DNA of 64,000 bases, from positions 18,060,014-18,124,013 of the forward strand of contig NC_085876.1 of NCBI RefSeq assembly GCF_034702125.1, given 5' to 3'. Position numbers and translations under genes: made by a program. The notes beneath the pieces were generated by a model that had not been told where the DNA came from, did not search any database, and saw only the letters and a program-made list of their open reading frames with translations. Each line of letters starts with the position of its first letter. Within the stretch, counting starts at the first letter, position 1. This document shows, piece after piece, positions 42,076 to 54,230 of the stretch. The stretch comes from Engraulis encrasicolus (Eukaryota > Chordata > Actinopteri > Clupeiformes > Engraulidae).

Positions 42076-43522
42076 CAAACCCCAACTCCGATGAAGTTGG
42101 GACGTTTGGTAAACAGTGAATAAAATCAAAATGCTATCATTTTCAAAACATTCAATCTATTCATTAGATGGAGAATAGTGAAAAGACAACATATTAAGTG
42201 TTAAAACCGAGAAAAAATATTGTTTTGGGGGACATATGTACTCATTTCTAATTTGATAAATCTAACACGTCTCAAAAGAGTTGGGACGGGGATCAGTGAA
42301 ATTTAGTAAACATCCAAATAAGATAAAACAACAAAGAAGAACATTTCAAAATGAATTGTACTGACGGACAATATAGGTGTCCAGGTATAAGATCATCATA
42401 GAGAGGCTGAGTCACTCAGAATTAAAGATGCAAAGGGAATAATTACCATAGTTATTACATACATTTTTGAATTCCCTTTGATTTACCACGATTGAGTGTA
42501 TATAAGACATATTTTTGTTAATAAAATCATTGTATAGGTTCATGACATCATGAAATATATATTGGCTGTAGTCTCACTCTAATTCCTGAAGTGCTAGAGC
42601 TATTGAAAATTGACCATATTAAGAATGCTTAATGCATGAAAATGATACAGGGGTTTAACATTCTCCTAAGCACCTGAGCTCACTTGAAATAGACCCAGAA
42701 GACATGGGAAACTGTCCTTTGCTTACAGAAGTCAGCAGAAGTTGTAGAAGTCCATTCTTTTTGACAATAATAGAGCATTGCACATCCTGTGCTACAGTGA
42801 AAATGGACCATCCAACTTGTGTTAGTGCTAGCTTCAAAAGTCAGCCTCCATGATGGCATGCGGATGCAGTAGTGCATTGGTTAAGATGTTCTCACTCATC
42901 TGTAGAGTTAAATACAGTGCTGAATGGTATAAATGGGTTTTAAACAGCATGAAAAGCCACTCATGCATTATATTTTGAAGGGAGATCTTCGATTACTGCC
43001 ACATAGTAAGGTCAAATTGCATTCTCTACTATGTTTTAACAGTTTGGCTCCATCATAAGGACCAGCAGGTGATAAAATGGTGGGTTTTTGGTCAAGACCT
43101 GTCACACTGTAAGCACTACAGAAAGGAAAACATTGCAAAACATGACAAGGAATACACCCACCATTTAAGCTGGTGAAATCATGTCCAAGATAGGAATTAA
43201 CACTGTTTTTTATATACAATCATCTCATCGGTTAATGTATTAATCTGTTAAGTGTTGTCTTTTGTTTTGCTTTTAGTCTTCCTCGACATTTGCTGCCATT
43301 TATTGTCCCCGTCCCAACTCTTTTGAGACGTGTTGGATTTATCAAATTAGAAATGAGTACATGTGTCCCCCAAAACAATATTTTTTCTCGGTTTTAGCAC
43401 TTAATATGTTGTCTTTTCACTATTCTCCATCTAATGAATAGATTGAATGTTTTGAAAATGATAGCATTTTGATTTTATTCACTGTTTACCAAACGTCCCA
43501 ACTTCATCGGAGTTGGGGTTTG
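42076..43522. mobile_element. Tc1/mariner-type element with about 220-bp inverted ends
   Basis: Begins CAAACCCCAACTCCGATGAA and ends with its complement, flanked by TA (42074-42075, 43523-43524). Arms extend to AGTTGGGACGGGG (about 42297 and 43300). The 1-kb interior contains no intact frame. The superfamily rests on the TA only. Confidence 0.75.
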
Positions 43523-43600
43523 TAAGATTTAGCTTAAAATCTATCTGAAAACTATCCCCCTCCTACCTGTTTTGTTCTACAACTCACACCCCACCTGGTT

Positions 43601-43603
<3 letters not shown>

Positions 43604-43685
<82 letters not shown>

Positions 43686-43702
43686 CAGAGAGAGAGAGAG
43701 AG
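43604..43702. repeat. (GA)n microsatellite
   Basis: About 100 bp with two GACA interruptions. Confidence 0.98.
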
Positions 43703-44179
43703 AAGTAGTATCAACATGCACCTTGTTGCGCCCTCTGCAGGTCAAAGTAGAAAGTGACAGTATGAGCATCTGGGATACTCAAATGATCTCTCCAGTACCA
43801 CTCTGTGCACATCACCACCACACCAACTGCTGTCATTTCCCTTGTGGCCTACAGGGGGCAGACTTTGTCCACCGAGTTGCTGTAGTCATCTTCTTGGCAG
43901 TGGCACATATGGATTTAAGGTTATAGTGCATAGGCCTTTACACTAGCCTGGTTCTCACTGACGATGCATGTGTGTAGCTCTGGAGCCTAGTTTGTGTACA
44001 CAACCGCACTGTCTGTGACAATCAGGCTACATTTATATACGGTAGAGTAATTCAAAATGTTGTGATAACACTCATAGCCTTCCACTCATGTAGACAAGTC
44101 AGTTGCAATATGAACATGAAGGGAGATTGTGCCTCATAATTGCAGTGGGGGAACAGAGACAATGGTTGTTATCTAACTC

Positions 44180-44535
44180 CAGGGCTGGACTGGCCATCTG
44201 GCATAGCAGGCATTACCCAGTGGGCCCCTACATCAGGGTGCGGGGCCCACAGGTGACTCAGTTCTGCACCGCTATTTATGAGGGGCCCCTTTTTGTTAAA
44301 GTATTTTTGGTGGCTTTTTAGCCTTTATTATTATAGGACAGTGTGAGAGTAGACAGGAAATGACTGGGATAGAGAGATGGGGCAGGGTCGGGGAATGACC
44401 TCGGCCGAATTCGAACCCCATGGGCAATGTAAGCCCAAATGTGGGGGGCTTAGCGTGCTGGACAACAGCGCCCCTATGAGGGCCCCCTTTAAGCCAAAAG
44501 TGCCCAGGTCCTATTTCTCCTCCAGTCCAGCCCTG
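44180..44535. mobile_element. hAT-type MITE with an inserted SINE
   Basis: Ends CAGGGCTGGACTGGC / CCAGTCCAGCCCTG, exact duplication TCTAACTC (44172-44179, 44536-44543). Confidence 0.85.
44293..44475 (-). mobile_element. tRNA-derived SINE (minus), nested
   Basis: A minus-sense tRNA-like head (B-box complement TTCGAACCC) near the right end and a T-rich tail at left. Flanks ATGAGGGGCCCCTTT and ATGAGGGCCCCCTTT look like its target duplication. Confidence 0.7.
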
Positions 44536-44639
44536 TCTAACTCCCTTCTGAATTACTGCTCTGCTCTGCTCTCCTACTGGGTGTGACATCAACAGCTGTT
44601 ACTTACTGTACAACTTGGATTTTTTTTTTTCATTTCATG

Positions 44640-44915
44640 GGCAGTCATGGGTGAGCGGTTAGGGCGTCAGACTTGTAGCCCAAAGGTTTCCGGTTCGACT
44701 CCCGACCCATCAGGTTTGTGGGGGGAGTAATTAACCAGTGCTCTCCCCCATCCTCCTCCATGACTGAAGTACCCTGAGCATGGTACCATCCCGCCACACT
44801 GCTCCCTTGCACGGGTGAGGCATGAATGCAATTTCGTTGTGTGCTGTGGAGTGCTGTGTCACAATGACCATGGGAGTTGGAGTTTCCCCATTGGGCTTTC
44901 ACTTCACTTTAAACA
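44640..44915 (+). mobile_element. tRNA-derived SINE, second family
   Basis: GTGAGCGGTTAGGGCGTCAG, B-box GGTTCGACTCC, body AGTAATTAACCAGTGCTCTC and 3' end GGCTTTCACTTCACTTT, as at 25783. Confidence 0.85.
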
Positions 44916-45037
44916 GATGATCAACATCATCGCCCATTCAAGTAGCAATCATCCTGTGTGTTGTTTGCCTTGTCTCCCTGTCACTGCACTGAGAGCTCTC
45001 CAGTCCTTTCGCAATCTCCAATTTCCTCTGTGTGACG

Positions 45038-45364
45038 TAGCCTGGGAAATCCCATGTAGCTTTGCACAATCGTTCCAATCTGAAAAGACAGCATGGAATC
45101 TAGTCTACCCTCAGCGAGGGTACCAGATCATGGTCCCTGTCTCTCTCCAATCAGAAAACAGGGAGGCGTGGAGAGGCACTTTGTTAGAATAGATACTGCG
45201 CCACTGACATGATTGGTTACGGCTACGTATGCCAAATGATTCCATTCGTAATGTCCATTAAACAGCCGTCGTCAATCGTAAACCACACACCCCTAAGAGA
45301 TTTACAGTAGGCAGGTCTCTAGATCTTATCTCACTTGTGATTAGGTCTGGTGATAACCAGGCTA
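45038..45364. mobile_element. TAGCC...GGCTA element, copy 2
   Basis: Begins TAGCCTGGGAAATCCC and ends AACCAGGCTA, with flanks TGTGTGACG / TGTGTGATG (8 of 9). Confidence 0.75.
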
Positions 45365-45482
45365 TGTGTGATGTGGTCTATTGTCCCAATTAGACCAAAA
45401 ATCTAAAACTACGGGTCGTCATCACCCTGGCAATGCAGACTATAATATGAAGTGGATAGCCTGGTATCGCACCATTGATTAA

Positions 45483-45960
45483 AGGGGTATGCCACTATTT
45501 TGGGGCTGAATACGGTTAAAATCATTGCCCTGGGTTTATAAAGATGGCAAAGTATCTTATCCCCTTAAGACGCGGCTTTATACATTTGTTGTTACCAGTA
45601 TGGTAATGACCAAGTCGTGGTGCATTACTAAAAGGCCTGTGTTGTGTCATAGTATTGTAGTGCTATGGTAGTTAGATTTCAATGTCTATTACAGCGTGCC
45701 ACTGGAGGTACGGCGCGCATTAAGGGGCTATTTTTCATGTTAGGCGTTTTGTTTTAAGGAGGGAGTAAGTATCTAAGCTAGTGAGAGTCAATGGATCACA
45801 CATGCTACAGTGATCTATTGACTTTCACTAGCTTAGCTACATACTCCCTCTTTTAACTTGTCTTAAATTAAGACAATGCCTAACATGAAAAACAAGACAC
45901 TTTATAAACCCTGGCCAACGATTTTAACTGTATTAAGCCCCAAAATAGTGGCATACCCCT
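45483..45960. mobile_element. TTAA-flanked MITE (AGGGGTATGCCACTA)
   Basis: Ends AGGGGTATGCCACTATTTTG / CAAAATAGTGGCATACCCCT between TTAA at 45479-45482 and 45961-45964. Inside lies a second repeat starting CCTTAAGACGCGGC, also seen at about 20515 and 47018. Arms near 45770 and 45830 form a hairpin. Confidence 0.85.
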
Positions 45961-46012
45961 TTAAGCCAAAGATTGTGAATGGAAATATTGGCTGCGTTCA
46001 AACTACTTAACT

Positions 46013-46424
46013 CAGGGGTGTCAAACATAAGGCCCAGGCGCCGGACGCGACCTACCAGTCTGTTTAATGCGGCCCATGACTAGGACGGGAATTTGATTCA
46101 GTATCATACGTAAACAAAACAAAAATATTCAGTCCAAAAATAAACCAGTTGTTTGTGAGTGAAATGCATTTTATTTGAAATCTGTTTTTATCTGTGAATA
46201 TACAGTATACTGATCATTCATCATTATGATCAGTAATTAAGCAACATAATGTAGGCATAAAGCTTATACTGTAAGCTTTCTGTAATAAAAAGAGAACAAT
46301 AATATAATGGCGATATTAAACAATAATACGATTAAGAAGAATATTTCATAATTACGTGGCCGGTCCGGAACAACTGAGATCAAGTGGGCTGTATGTGGTC
46401 CCTGAATCAAAATGAGTTCCACAG
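46013..46424. mobile_element. Possible hAT remnant (CAGGGGTGTCAAACATA)
   Basis: The left end CAGGGGTGTCAAACATAAGG is typical of fish hAT elements. The right end near GAATCAAAATGAGTTCC is decayed. Confidence 0.45.
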
Positions 46425-46432
46425 ATCTTCTA

Positions 46433-46706
46433 TACAGATCTATACAAACCTAGGCAGTTGCGTGGGGCCCCGATCAAATCTGTCACCCATAGGGGCCCCA
46501 ACTATCACCCCAGTCACAGTAAACACACAAAAAAGTAGGCTTGATCTTAATTAGTCACTTATGTAAAGTAGTCAAAGATACAGTATATGAGAAAAAAAAC
46601 CTCTAAAATAGCAGCAAAACACAGAATTGTATGTTTATATAATGACTTTTGAGGGCCCAATGTTTATATTTCGCCTAGGGCCCCAACATGGCTACATGCA
46701 CCACTG
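46433..46706. mobile_element. GGGGCCCC MITE, second family, copy 2
   Basis: Shares CCTAGGCAGTTGCGTGGGGC and TATATTTCGCCTAGGGCCCC with 32813-33062. Confidence 0.6.
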
Positions 46707-47268
46707 AGGGGGAGTTAATCATTGACACCCTATACTGTTTTCACTCCCCAGGTACAACCAGGGAGTCGGTCTGGATTATGTGGAAACAGGGTGCCTACAT
46801 CTAAATTGCCATCTCTGGGGAAACGTCCAGACACACATCTCCACTGCGAGCTTCCCTCAGTCTCTCCTACTACTCAAACACTTTTCCTCCTCTTGCTCAC
46901 TGATTTTAGTGGTGGCCACCTCCATCGGTCACACAGGAAGTGCTTTCTCCACACAGCCCACCATTCTCATACTGTAAGTTGTCATCAATGAGACATCAAT
47001 GTACATGTGTTTTAACCCCTTAAGACACAGCGTTATAAATGTGCTGTTACAAGAATGGCAATGACCATGTAGTAGTGCATTACTAAAGGCCCTGTGTTAT
47101 GTAATAGTATTGTAGCACTATGGTAGTAACTAGTAGTAGGACACAGACCTATGTACATACATCACATACATACCGACATACATAACATGAGGACAATTTT
47201 CTCCATGGGGTGATTGTACTACATACAGCTCTAAGACTGCATATTCAACAAAATAATTGATTGATATG

Positions 47269-47377
47269 TGAACAAAATTCAAAAGACACCGCACACTGCT
47301 TACTGTTCTTTTTCTTACTTTATTTTTCGGAGCGAACAACGAGTAAGTAGTGTGCGGTGTCTTTTGAATTTTGTTCA
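47269..47377. repeat. Palindromic element, copy C (degraded core)
   Basis: 36-bp arms (47269-47304, 47342-47377) match with one mismatch and contain CCGCACACTGC as in copies A and B. The core TTTTCGGAGCGAACAACG has lost the GAAA motif. Confidence 0.7.
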
Positions 47378-47594
47378 TTGTTCACCTTCTCCTGCCTCAC
47401 ACCTGCACGCGCATTGCTGAGGGCTTGTGCACATCTTGAACTTAGATAATTCATTGATATGTATTTACATGTAGGCCTAGGTACAATATCACAACATTGA
47501 AGTTGACTCAAAGTGCTTTCAAATACACATTCACACACCAGCTCTAGAGGCTGCTGTATGGCATCAATTGTCCAGAGTTCATGTGACAAAGTGC

Positions 47595-47766
<172 letters not shown>

Positions 47767-48138
47767 TTGGTGTTGCTTCTAGACTAGTCAGGTCAAGAGC
47801 AATGCATCTTTCTGAGCTCTGGAGAAATCAGGAAACTCCACCCACTTTGTCGGGAAGCAATCAACTTTGAACAGCTCCAACGGTGGAGGCGTGTTCAAGG
47901 CAGTGATATTGTTTAAGCTGAAACGTTCTATTGGGACCAATGACACAGAATAGAGAAACGTTATTCGTTATCTTCTTGGTCACACCTGAATCTCGGTTTG
48001 AGATTTGAAAGTCGATGATAATCAGGCTGGCAGGTTCTGCCCTTTGGTCTGTAAGGATGGAATGTTGTTTATGTGTCAGGAAAGGACACAGCTGCACTAC
48101 GCATAGATACTGCTGTGGTGTGATGTCACAGACAGTAC

Positions 48139-49085
48139 GTATAGCCTATAGCATTTTGGAAAGAGAGCTCTTCACTTGTTGTCATGACATCATGTATTGA
48201 CAAAATTGACCTGTCTTCTGGTCCTAGAGGGAGGGTGGGTTTTGTGTTTGTCTATTGTGTTTTTGTCTATTGTAATGTCTTTGTATCAGATGCACTGATA
48301 ATGGCACAGAACAATTTCCCGAAAGGACAAAAAAACAGTCTATCTATCTATCTATCTAGTCTCTGACACTCTGGGATGAGATCCCTGCTGTTCCAGGGCC
48401 GACCAATGCTGTCAGCGCCCTGCCTGCCCCTGACCGCGACTTTCATTCATCTTTTATAATTTGATTTGATTAGCATCAGGCACTGTTAGATTCATCGCAT
48501 CTGATTTTTCCTTACCAAGTTCAATCAACACAACTGTGATTTCACTGATATTTACTGAGAAGTACAACAAAACATGTCATTATTTTGGGGCTTTCATGCC
48601 ATTTTTGAACATTATAGTACGGTGACAGGAAGCAAGTGGGAAAGAAAGAAAAAAGTGAAAGTGAAAGCCCATTGGGAAACTCCAACTCCCATTGTCATTG
48701 TGACACAGCACTCCACAGCACACAAGTGAACACTGCACACTGCACACAACGAAATTGCATTTATGCCTCACCCGTGCAAGGGGGCAGCCCTCAGTGGCGC
48801 CCCATGGGGAGCAGTGCGGTGGGACGGTATCATGCTCAGGGTACCTCAGTCATGGAGGAGGATGGGGGAGAGCACTGGTTGATTACTCCCCCCACCAACC
48901 TGGCGGGTCGGGAGTCGAACCGGCAACCTCTGGGATGCAAGTCTGACGCCCTAACCGCTCACCCATGACTGCCCTAAAGAGAGATAGGATTAGGAAAGAG
49001 TTTGCCTGAGTTTGCCCACATCTGTAGTATAGCGTTTTGGAAAGAGAGCTCTTCACTTGTTGTCATGAGATCATGTATTGACGAA
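48139..49085. repeat. Direct repeat pair of about 58 bp
   Basis: TTTTGGAAAGAGAGCTCTTC ... CATGTATTGAC occurs at 48150-48202 and 49033-49083 with few differences. A SINE lies between. Confidence 0.85.
48653..48974 (-). mobile_element. tRNA-derived SINE, second family (minus)
   Basis: Reverse complement of the unit at 25783 and 44640, B-box complement GGAGTCGAACC near 48910. Confidence 0.88.
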
Positions 49086-50284
49086 ATGACTCAGCTGTTA
49101 TCTACAAGAGAAACGTGGCATGATGTGTTTGTTTGTTTGTTTGTTTGTTGATATGAGGAAAGCCCTCAATTCAAACATCGCTGATAACTGGGCTCATAGA
49201 CATCATATAGAATATGCCTGGGCTTGTCCAGAAGGACCATCCTGCTGTAGAGACTGAAGATTACGTACAGTACTTGTGACACTACACGCGTCTACTTGAT
49301 TAATAGTAGGGGCTCTAAGCCGAGAAATCGTTACGCGCTGGATAGAAGCATATAATTCGGTAAACGTGTTCCTTGACTGATTTGAAGACATCCTAGAAGG
49401 GGTGCCCCTTGAAAAAAAAATGTCTACCATGTCATATACAATATGTCATGTTGGTAACGCATTACATTGTTATTACATGACATTATACTTAGCTGACAAT
49501 GTTAATATAGTCCTCAGAATAGATGAAGCAAGGGTAGCCTGCTAGACCAGATTGATAAAACTACAAAATGTACCTAGTGTATGGTAAGTATGGGCGAGTC
49601 TGTGCTTACGTGCTTGACAGCATGTAACATTGTGAACGATTTGAGAAGATTCTTGGTCTGAATTAAAATGAGCATTGCCAACACTAAAACTATGGTGAGA
49701 ATAGACTGCTGCTAATGCTCGATTTGAATGGGATAGTGTCAGTGCAAGATGCCCTAGGTAGCAGGTTCTCCATCCTCTAATTTCCATAACAGATATACAT
49801 ATTTTATTTGTATGAGAGAGGGTAAAGGACAGGACCTTTCCATATGTATGAAGAACCCCATAAGATCACCTAATTCTATATTTTTACAAGTGCATATTGT
49901 GAGAGCATTTCAGTCATCTTTAGAATGGCATTACAGATTACTCAATATAGGCCTACATGTAGGCCACAGTATGGCTTCAGTTCAAATAAAATGGGAATGA
50001 TTTCTTAGTGTATGTTGAGTAAGAATACAGAGATAAAAAAAAATGTTTATTTGCAGACAAGTCCTCACCTAGTACTTGTGTCAAAAGTTGTATTAGTTAG
50101 CTCAGTAATCATTGAGTACTTAAACTGCTATCAAAACTGACAGCTGATGGACAACATGTACTGTAGGTCTTTTGCCACCCTTACCCATAGGAGAAATATC
50201 TATATAGAACAACACTTCTCATATGGTATATACTATGAAAGTAAATCATTACCTGGACTCATTTTCTTGATATGCAAGGCATAT
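49086..50284. other. Intergenic, no gene recognised
   Basis: Contains a short shared piece TTACGCGCTGGATAGAAGC (minus form of the one at about 52827). Otherwise nothing supportable. Confidence 0.4.
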
Positions 50285-50298
50285 AAATAGTCTGGGCG

Positions 50299-50700
50299 GA
50301 AGAATAGTCGATCATACCCCGCCCCCCAAACAAAATGCCACAAGACTTTTTTTTAACCTTCAAGATTTTGAGTGGTAACAGTAACATAACTCATTCCCAC
50401 TACACCTTTTTGCATAATATTGTACATGTCCTCAGAATGCTCTACATCAGTGGTTCTCAAGCCTTTTGTGTGAAGTACCCCCTGAGAAAATATTGAGCTC
50501 TCTGAGTACCATTTTGACAACCAACATTAGAATATCGCAGTAAAGGCCTTCCATATTCACTTTTGCCAGTCAGTACAGGAGAGGTTTATAATGGCATTCC
50601 AAGTACCACCAGAGATGTCTGAAGTACCACCAGTGGTACGCGTACCACAGTTTGAGCACCACCGCTCTACATGTTTCAGTTCTATAGTTGTACTGTACAG
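50299..50700. mobile_element. Solo piece of the 57.9/60.4 kb inverted-repeat family
   Basis: CAAAATGCCACAAGACTTTT and TTTTGAGTGGTAACAGTAAC match the arm start at 57900. Split by a hAT MITE (50448-50664), after which TTTCAGTTCTATAG resumes the arm sequence. Confidence 0.7.
50448..50664. mobile_element. hAT-type MITE with 8-bp duplication
   Basis: Starts CAGTGGTTCTCAAGCC, ends GTTTGAGCACCACCG, exact CTCTACAT on both sides (50440-50447, 50665-50672). Confidence 0.85.
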
Positions 50701-51180
50701 TACAGTGCAGTGCAGTGGAGTGCAGTACAGTACAGTAGCATACAGAATGGTGCAGTATAATAAAGTACAGTAGAGTATAGTACAGTACAGTACAGTAGCA
50801 TACAGTACGGTGCAGTACAGTACAGTAGCATACAGTACGGTGCAGTATAGTACAGTACAGTACAGTACAGTAGCATACAGTACGGTGCAGTACAGTACAG
50901 TAGCATACGGTACAGGAAAGTACAGTACAGTACAGTAGCATAAAGTACGGTGGAGTCTAGTTAAGTACAGTACAGTAGCATACAGTACGGTGCAGTCTAG
51001 TACAGTACAGTCTAGTACAGTACAGTACAGTACAGTACAGTACAGTACAGTACAGTAGCATACTGCACGGTGCAGTAGAGTACAGTACGGTATATCACAT
51101 TACAGTACAGTACAGTACAGTACAGTACAGTATAGTAGAGTACAGTACAGTGCAATACAGTAGAGTACAATATAGTCTTA
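50690..51180. repeat. (ACAGT)n satellite with higher-order pattern
   Basis: Pentanucleotide ACAGT runs are punctuated by repeated TAGCATACAGTACGGTGCAG blocks, giving a longer period. Open frames (CTVLYCT) are artefacts. Confidence 0.97.
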
Positions 51181-51764
51181 TAGACGTTAGCCCTACAAAG
51201 CCAATAGGATTTCCACATGCTGTTGTTTTAAGTTTTTGAAAGACTATTTTAGTAGCCTATGTGAGAGAGGGAAGGCAGGCAGACATGTTTTAAACAAAGG
51301 ACCACACCCACAAATAAAAAATAACGAGCAAACAATAAATTAAGTGGTTAGGTAGCCAACATGTCATCTAGATTAAAGCCAAAAGTAGATGGAAAAACAG
51401 ACATGTTACCATTTTGCTCTTTTAAAACAAAGTATCTGTCAATATACTGTATGGATGGTGTATTGCATATTGATTATTCATAATTTCCTAAGCATAAATG
51501 CCCTTATCACTCCATTGTACACTTAGGACTGCGATATACATATCTGAACATTAATCAGCATACATTTGTCATTTGACAGCTGTCACTGACACTTGATATG
51601 TACATGTATTATTGACTTGATTGATATGAATATATTTCAGTTGGACTCCTAGGGTTAAATCATTGAGGGGGTCCTAAGGAAGTAGTAGTAGTTTGTGTGT
51701 GTGCGCGCATGTGTAAGTGGGATTAAAATTATTGTTTGCCATCTTTATCTGAAGAGCAGACTGA

Positions 51765-52273
51765 TGCTGTGTTCCAATACTCGTACTGTCCGCCCTTTCC
51801 GCACTGTGTTTGGGTACGCAGGGTGTTCCATTTCTAATCGCAATGGTTAAGTGTACTGTAAATTACCCAGATAACGCCCCAAAAATGGCCATTTTTTGAA
51901 GTGTGGAGTTACTGTACACTTTCGCACTCAACGGCTGCACTGTTTGTTACGTAGTTGAGTGCCAGATCTGTCAAACGGTTGAATCTCCGTGATAACAGCA
52001 TAGTTTTGATTCCAAAGACAATCGCCATGTGTATTAGAGGCAGGGGTAACTTTAAAAAGTGCTAGCATAACAAACAGTGCCTTCCATGTTGAATTGCATA
52101 TTGGCGGTTGGTAAACTCGGATAACACGCGACCAACCGTCATTTCCGTTAAGTGTATCAGACAGAACGGGAATCGGAATGTACTCGCCTCGTGAATTGCG
52201 GAGGGTGGAAAGGGTACTTCACTGCACTCAAACAAGGTACACAGTACAGAGGGTGAATAATGGAACACAGCAA
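51765..52273. mobile_element. MITE-like element (GCTGTGTTCCAATACTCGTAC)
   Basis: Left GCTGTGTTCCAATACTCGTA and right GTGAATAATGGAACACAGC are inverted. Inner CCGCCCTTTCC / GGAAAGGG pairs too. Confidence 0.6.
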
Positions 52274-53129
52274 GAGTGTCTGAACCTGCTAAATGCTAGT
52301 ATGCTAACATTGGGACAGTTATGTCAGAGATTTCTCTCTACTCTCTCTGGTTATGTGTGGCCCAGTTCAAGGGTTTATCTCTTCTCCCCTAAATTTTCTA
52401 ACCACAATTTTCTTTTTGGATGTTATAGATATGACCCACTGCAAATTTTTAAAACTCTTAATGAATGTTGGTTCAATAGCTAAATGCCCAGAAATGAGCT
52501 CTCAATTGTAGAGTGATCTCATTCTGACCATGGTTTTTATGATTTTCCTGTTTTTGAATCTAAATAAGACATATATAACATTGTTTTTATGGTAAGTTTT
52601 GTACATATTTTCAAAGTTCAGTTTGTATACATCACACACAAATAGGTGGATTGGCCCATAACACCATTATGTCCAGGCAGTACAGCATTTTACTACTATT
52701 GGCTGGTTTTGGGCAGCCATCTTGGATTTACCCCATAAAAATGACCTTAATGACATTGAAATTTGGGGCACCCCTTCTGAAATGATGGAGAACACCCTAA
52801 GGAAGGTCTACACCGATTTTGGTGCTTCTATCCAGCGCGTAACGATTAGGCCCTTTTTGGACGCTAAGAGACCCAGCTATAAGTGTATTCGACAGTCAGA
52901 CAGGGAGGCTGACAAGGGTGGGTGGGTTTAGGGTGGGTAAATGGGTCAGTTGTCCCTGGCCCAGGGAGAGCAGGGGCCAAGAATTGGGTCCTCAGTCATT
53001 GCACTGTCTGTGTGTGTGTGTGTGTGTGTGGGGGGGGCGTCAGATGACTTTGTCCTGGCCCTGTTTACCTGCCTTGGCCTTTGTTCAAACAGCTGGGGCA
53101 CCATACTGTTAAGCCAGGGACCTGGGTGT

Positions 53130-53315
53130 GATTCCGCCCCGAGGTCATATTTTTCAGGACAGGAGAGTGGGAGATGACAGGAAACGAGATGGGAGAGAGA
53201 GACGGGGAAGGATCGGCAAATGACCCGGGCCGGGAATCGAACCCGGGTCGCCTGCGTAGCAGTCCAGTGCCCAGCTGTTAGAGCCACGGCCGTAACTACC
53301 ATTGAGGACACAGAG
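53130..53315 (-). mobile_element. tRNA-derived SINE (minus)
   Basis: Minus strand: tRNA-like head with GGGTTCGATTCCCGG, then CATTTGCCGATCCTTCC and TTTCCTGTCATCTCC, the same family as 24213. Confidence 0.75.
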
Positions 53316-53750
53316 GTCATGTCCTCAGTATTTATTTATTTTTTCCAAAAATGTGAACTCTATCTATGATGAAAATCGATGTATGATCAACAATGATAAA
53401 TTCAGTCTGTATACGCCTACCTTTATCCTCAAGACAGTGATGAATGAAAACAGACTGAAGAGTTTGACTGAAGAGTTTGAAGCATTCTAAATGTACAGTA
53501 TGCAGTACAGTACGCAGTTGACCTTGGTATTTGAAAATGTCTTGTTACGGCCCTGGTTAGAGCCACAGTCGGGCCCTCACTGCTTCGAGTTGACCAGCAG
53601 ACACGTATTGATCTCATTCCGATCTCACTAAGTCATTCTCTGATTCATCACCTCTGTGGAATACAACGTGTCAAGTCAATACATTTGCTTTGGTTAAGAT
53701 TGACATGACCCACGTACCTGTAGATGAGGCATTCACTAAATAAATACACC

Positions 53751-54228
53751 AAATTTTGACCTGCGTGAAGCTGCCCCCCCTCAGACCCAAAATGCTGAAA
53801 TAACACTGCAGATTGTGTGTGCTATATTTGTGCTGGATAGTGCTGTACATTTTTTTGTTTGTGCTATTAATAAAAAATAGCATAATAATAGAATGAAAAT
53901 AATAATATAAAATAATAAAATACTACAATAAAACGGCTGTAACTTTACAAAACAAGTGATTGAAGCGTTCATTTTCACAGCACAAATGAGCACAAACAAA
54001 TTCCCTTCGATTGAGACTACTTTGGAGAAATTTGGACATGGAGGGGGGGTTGTGTGACGTCACAGGTCAGAAAATGCATTAAAAGTATCTTTAGTATTTA
54101 AATTACTCAAAAGCACAAACTATTTTTTTACAGCACAATCCGGCACAAAAATAGCACAAACAATCTGCAGTGTAATTTCAGTATTTTGGGTCTGAGGGGG
54201 GGCAGCTTCACGCAGGTCAAATTTTGTC
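53751..54228. mobile_element. MITE with about 120-bp inverted ends
   Basis: Ends TTTGACCTGCGTGAAGCTGC and complement, continuing through CTCAGACCCAAAATGCTGAA. AT-rich middle. Confidence 0.8.
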
Positions 54229-54230
54229 AT

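Noticed and set aside
43723..43926. 67-residue open frame MLRPLQVKVESD...
   Set aside because: No recognisable family, no splice context that fits, and adjacent to a GA microsatellite.
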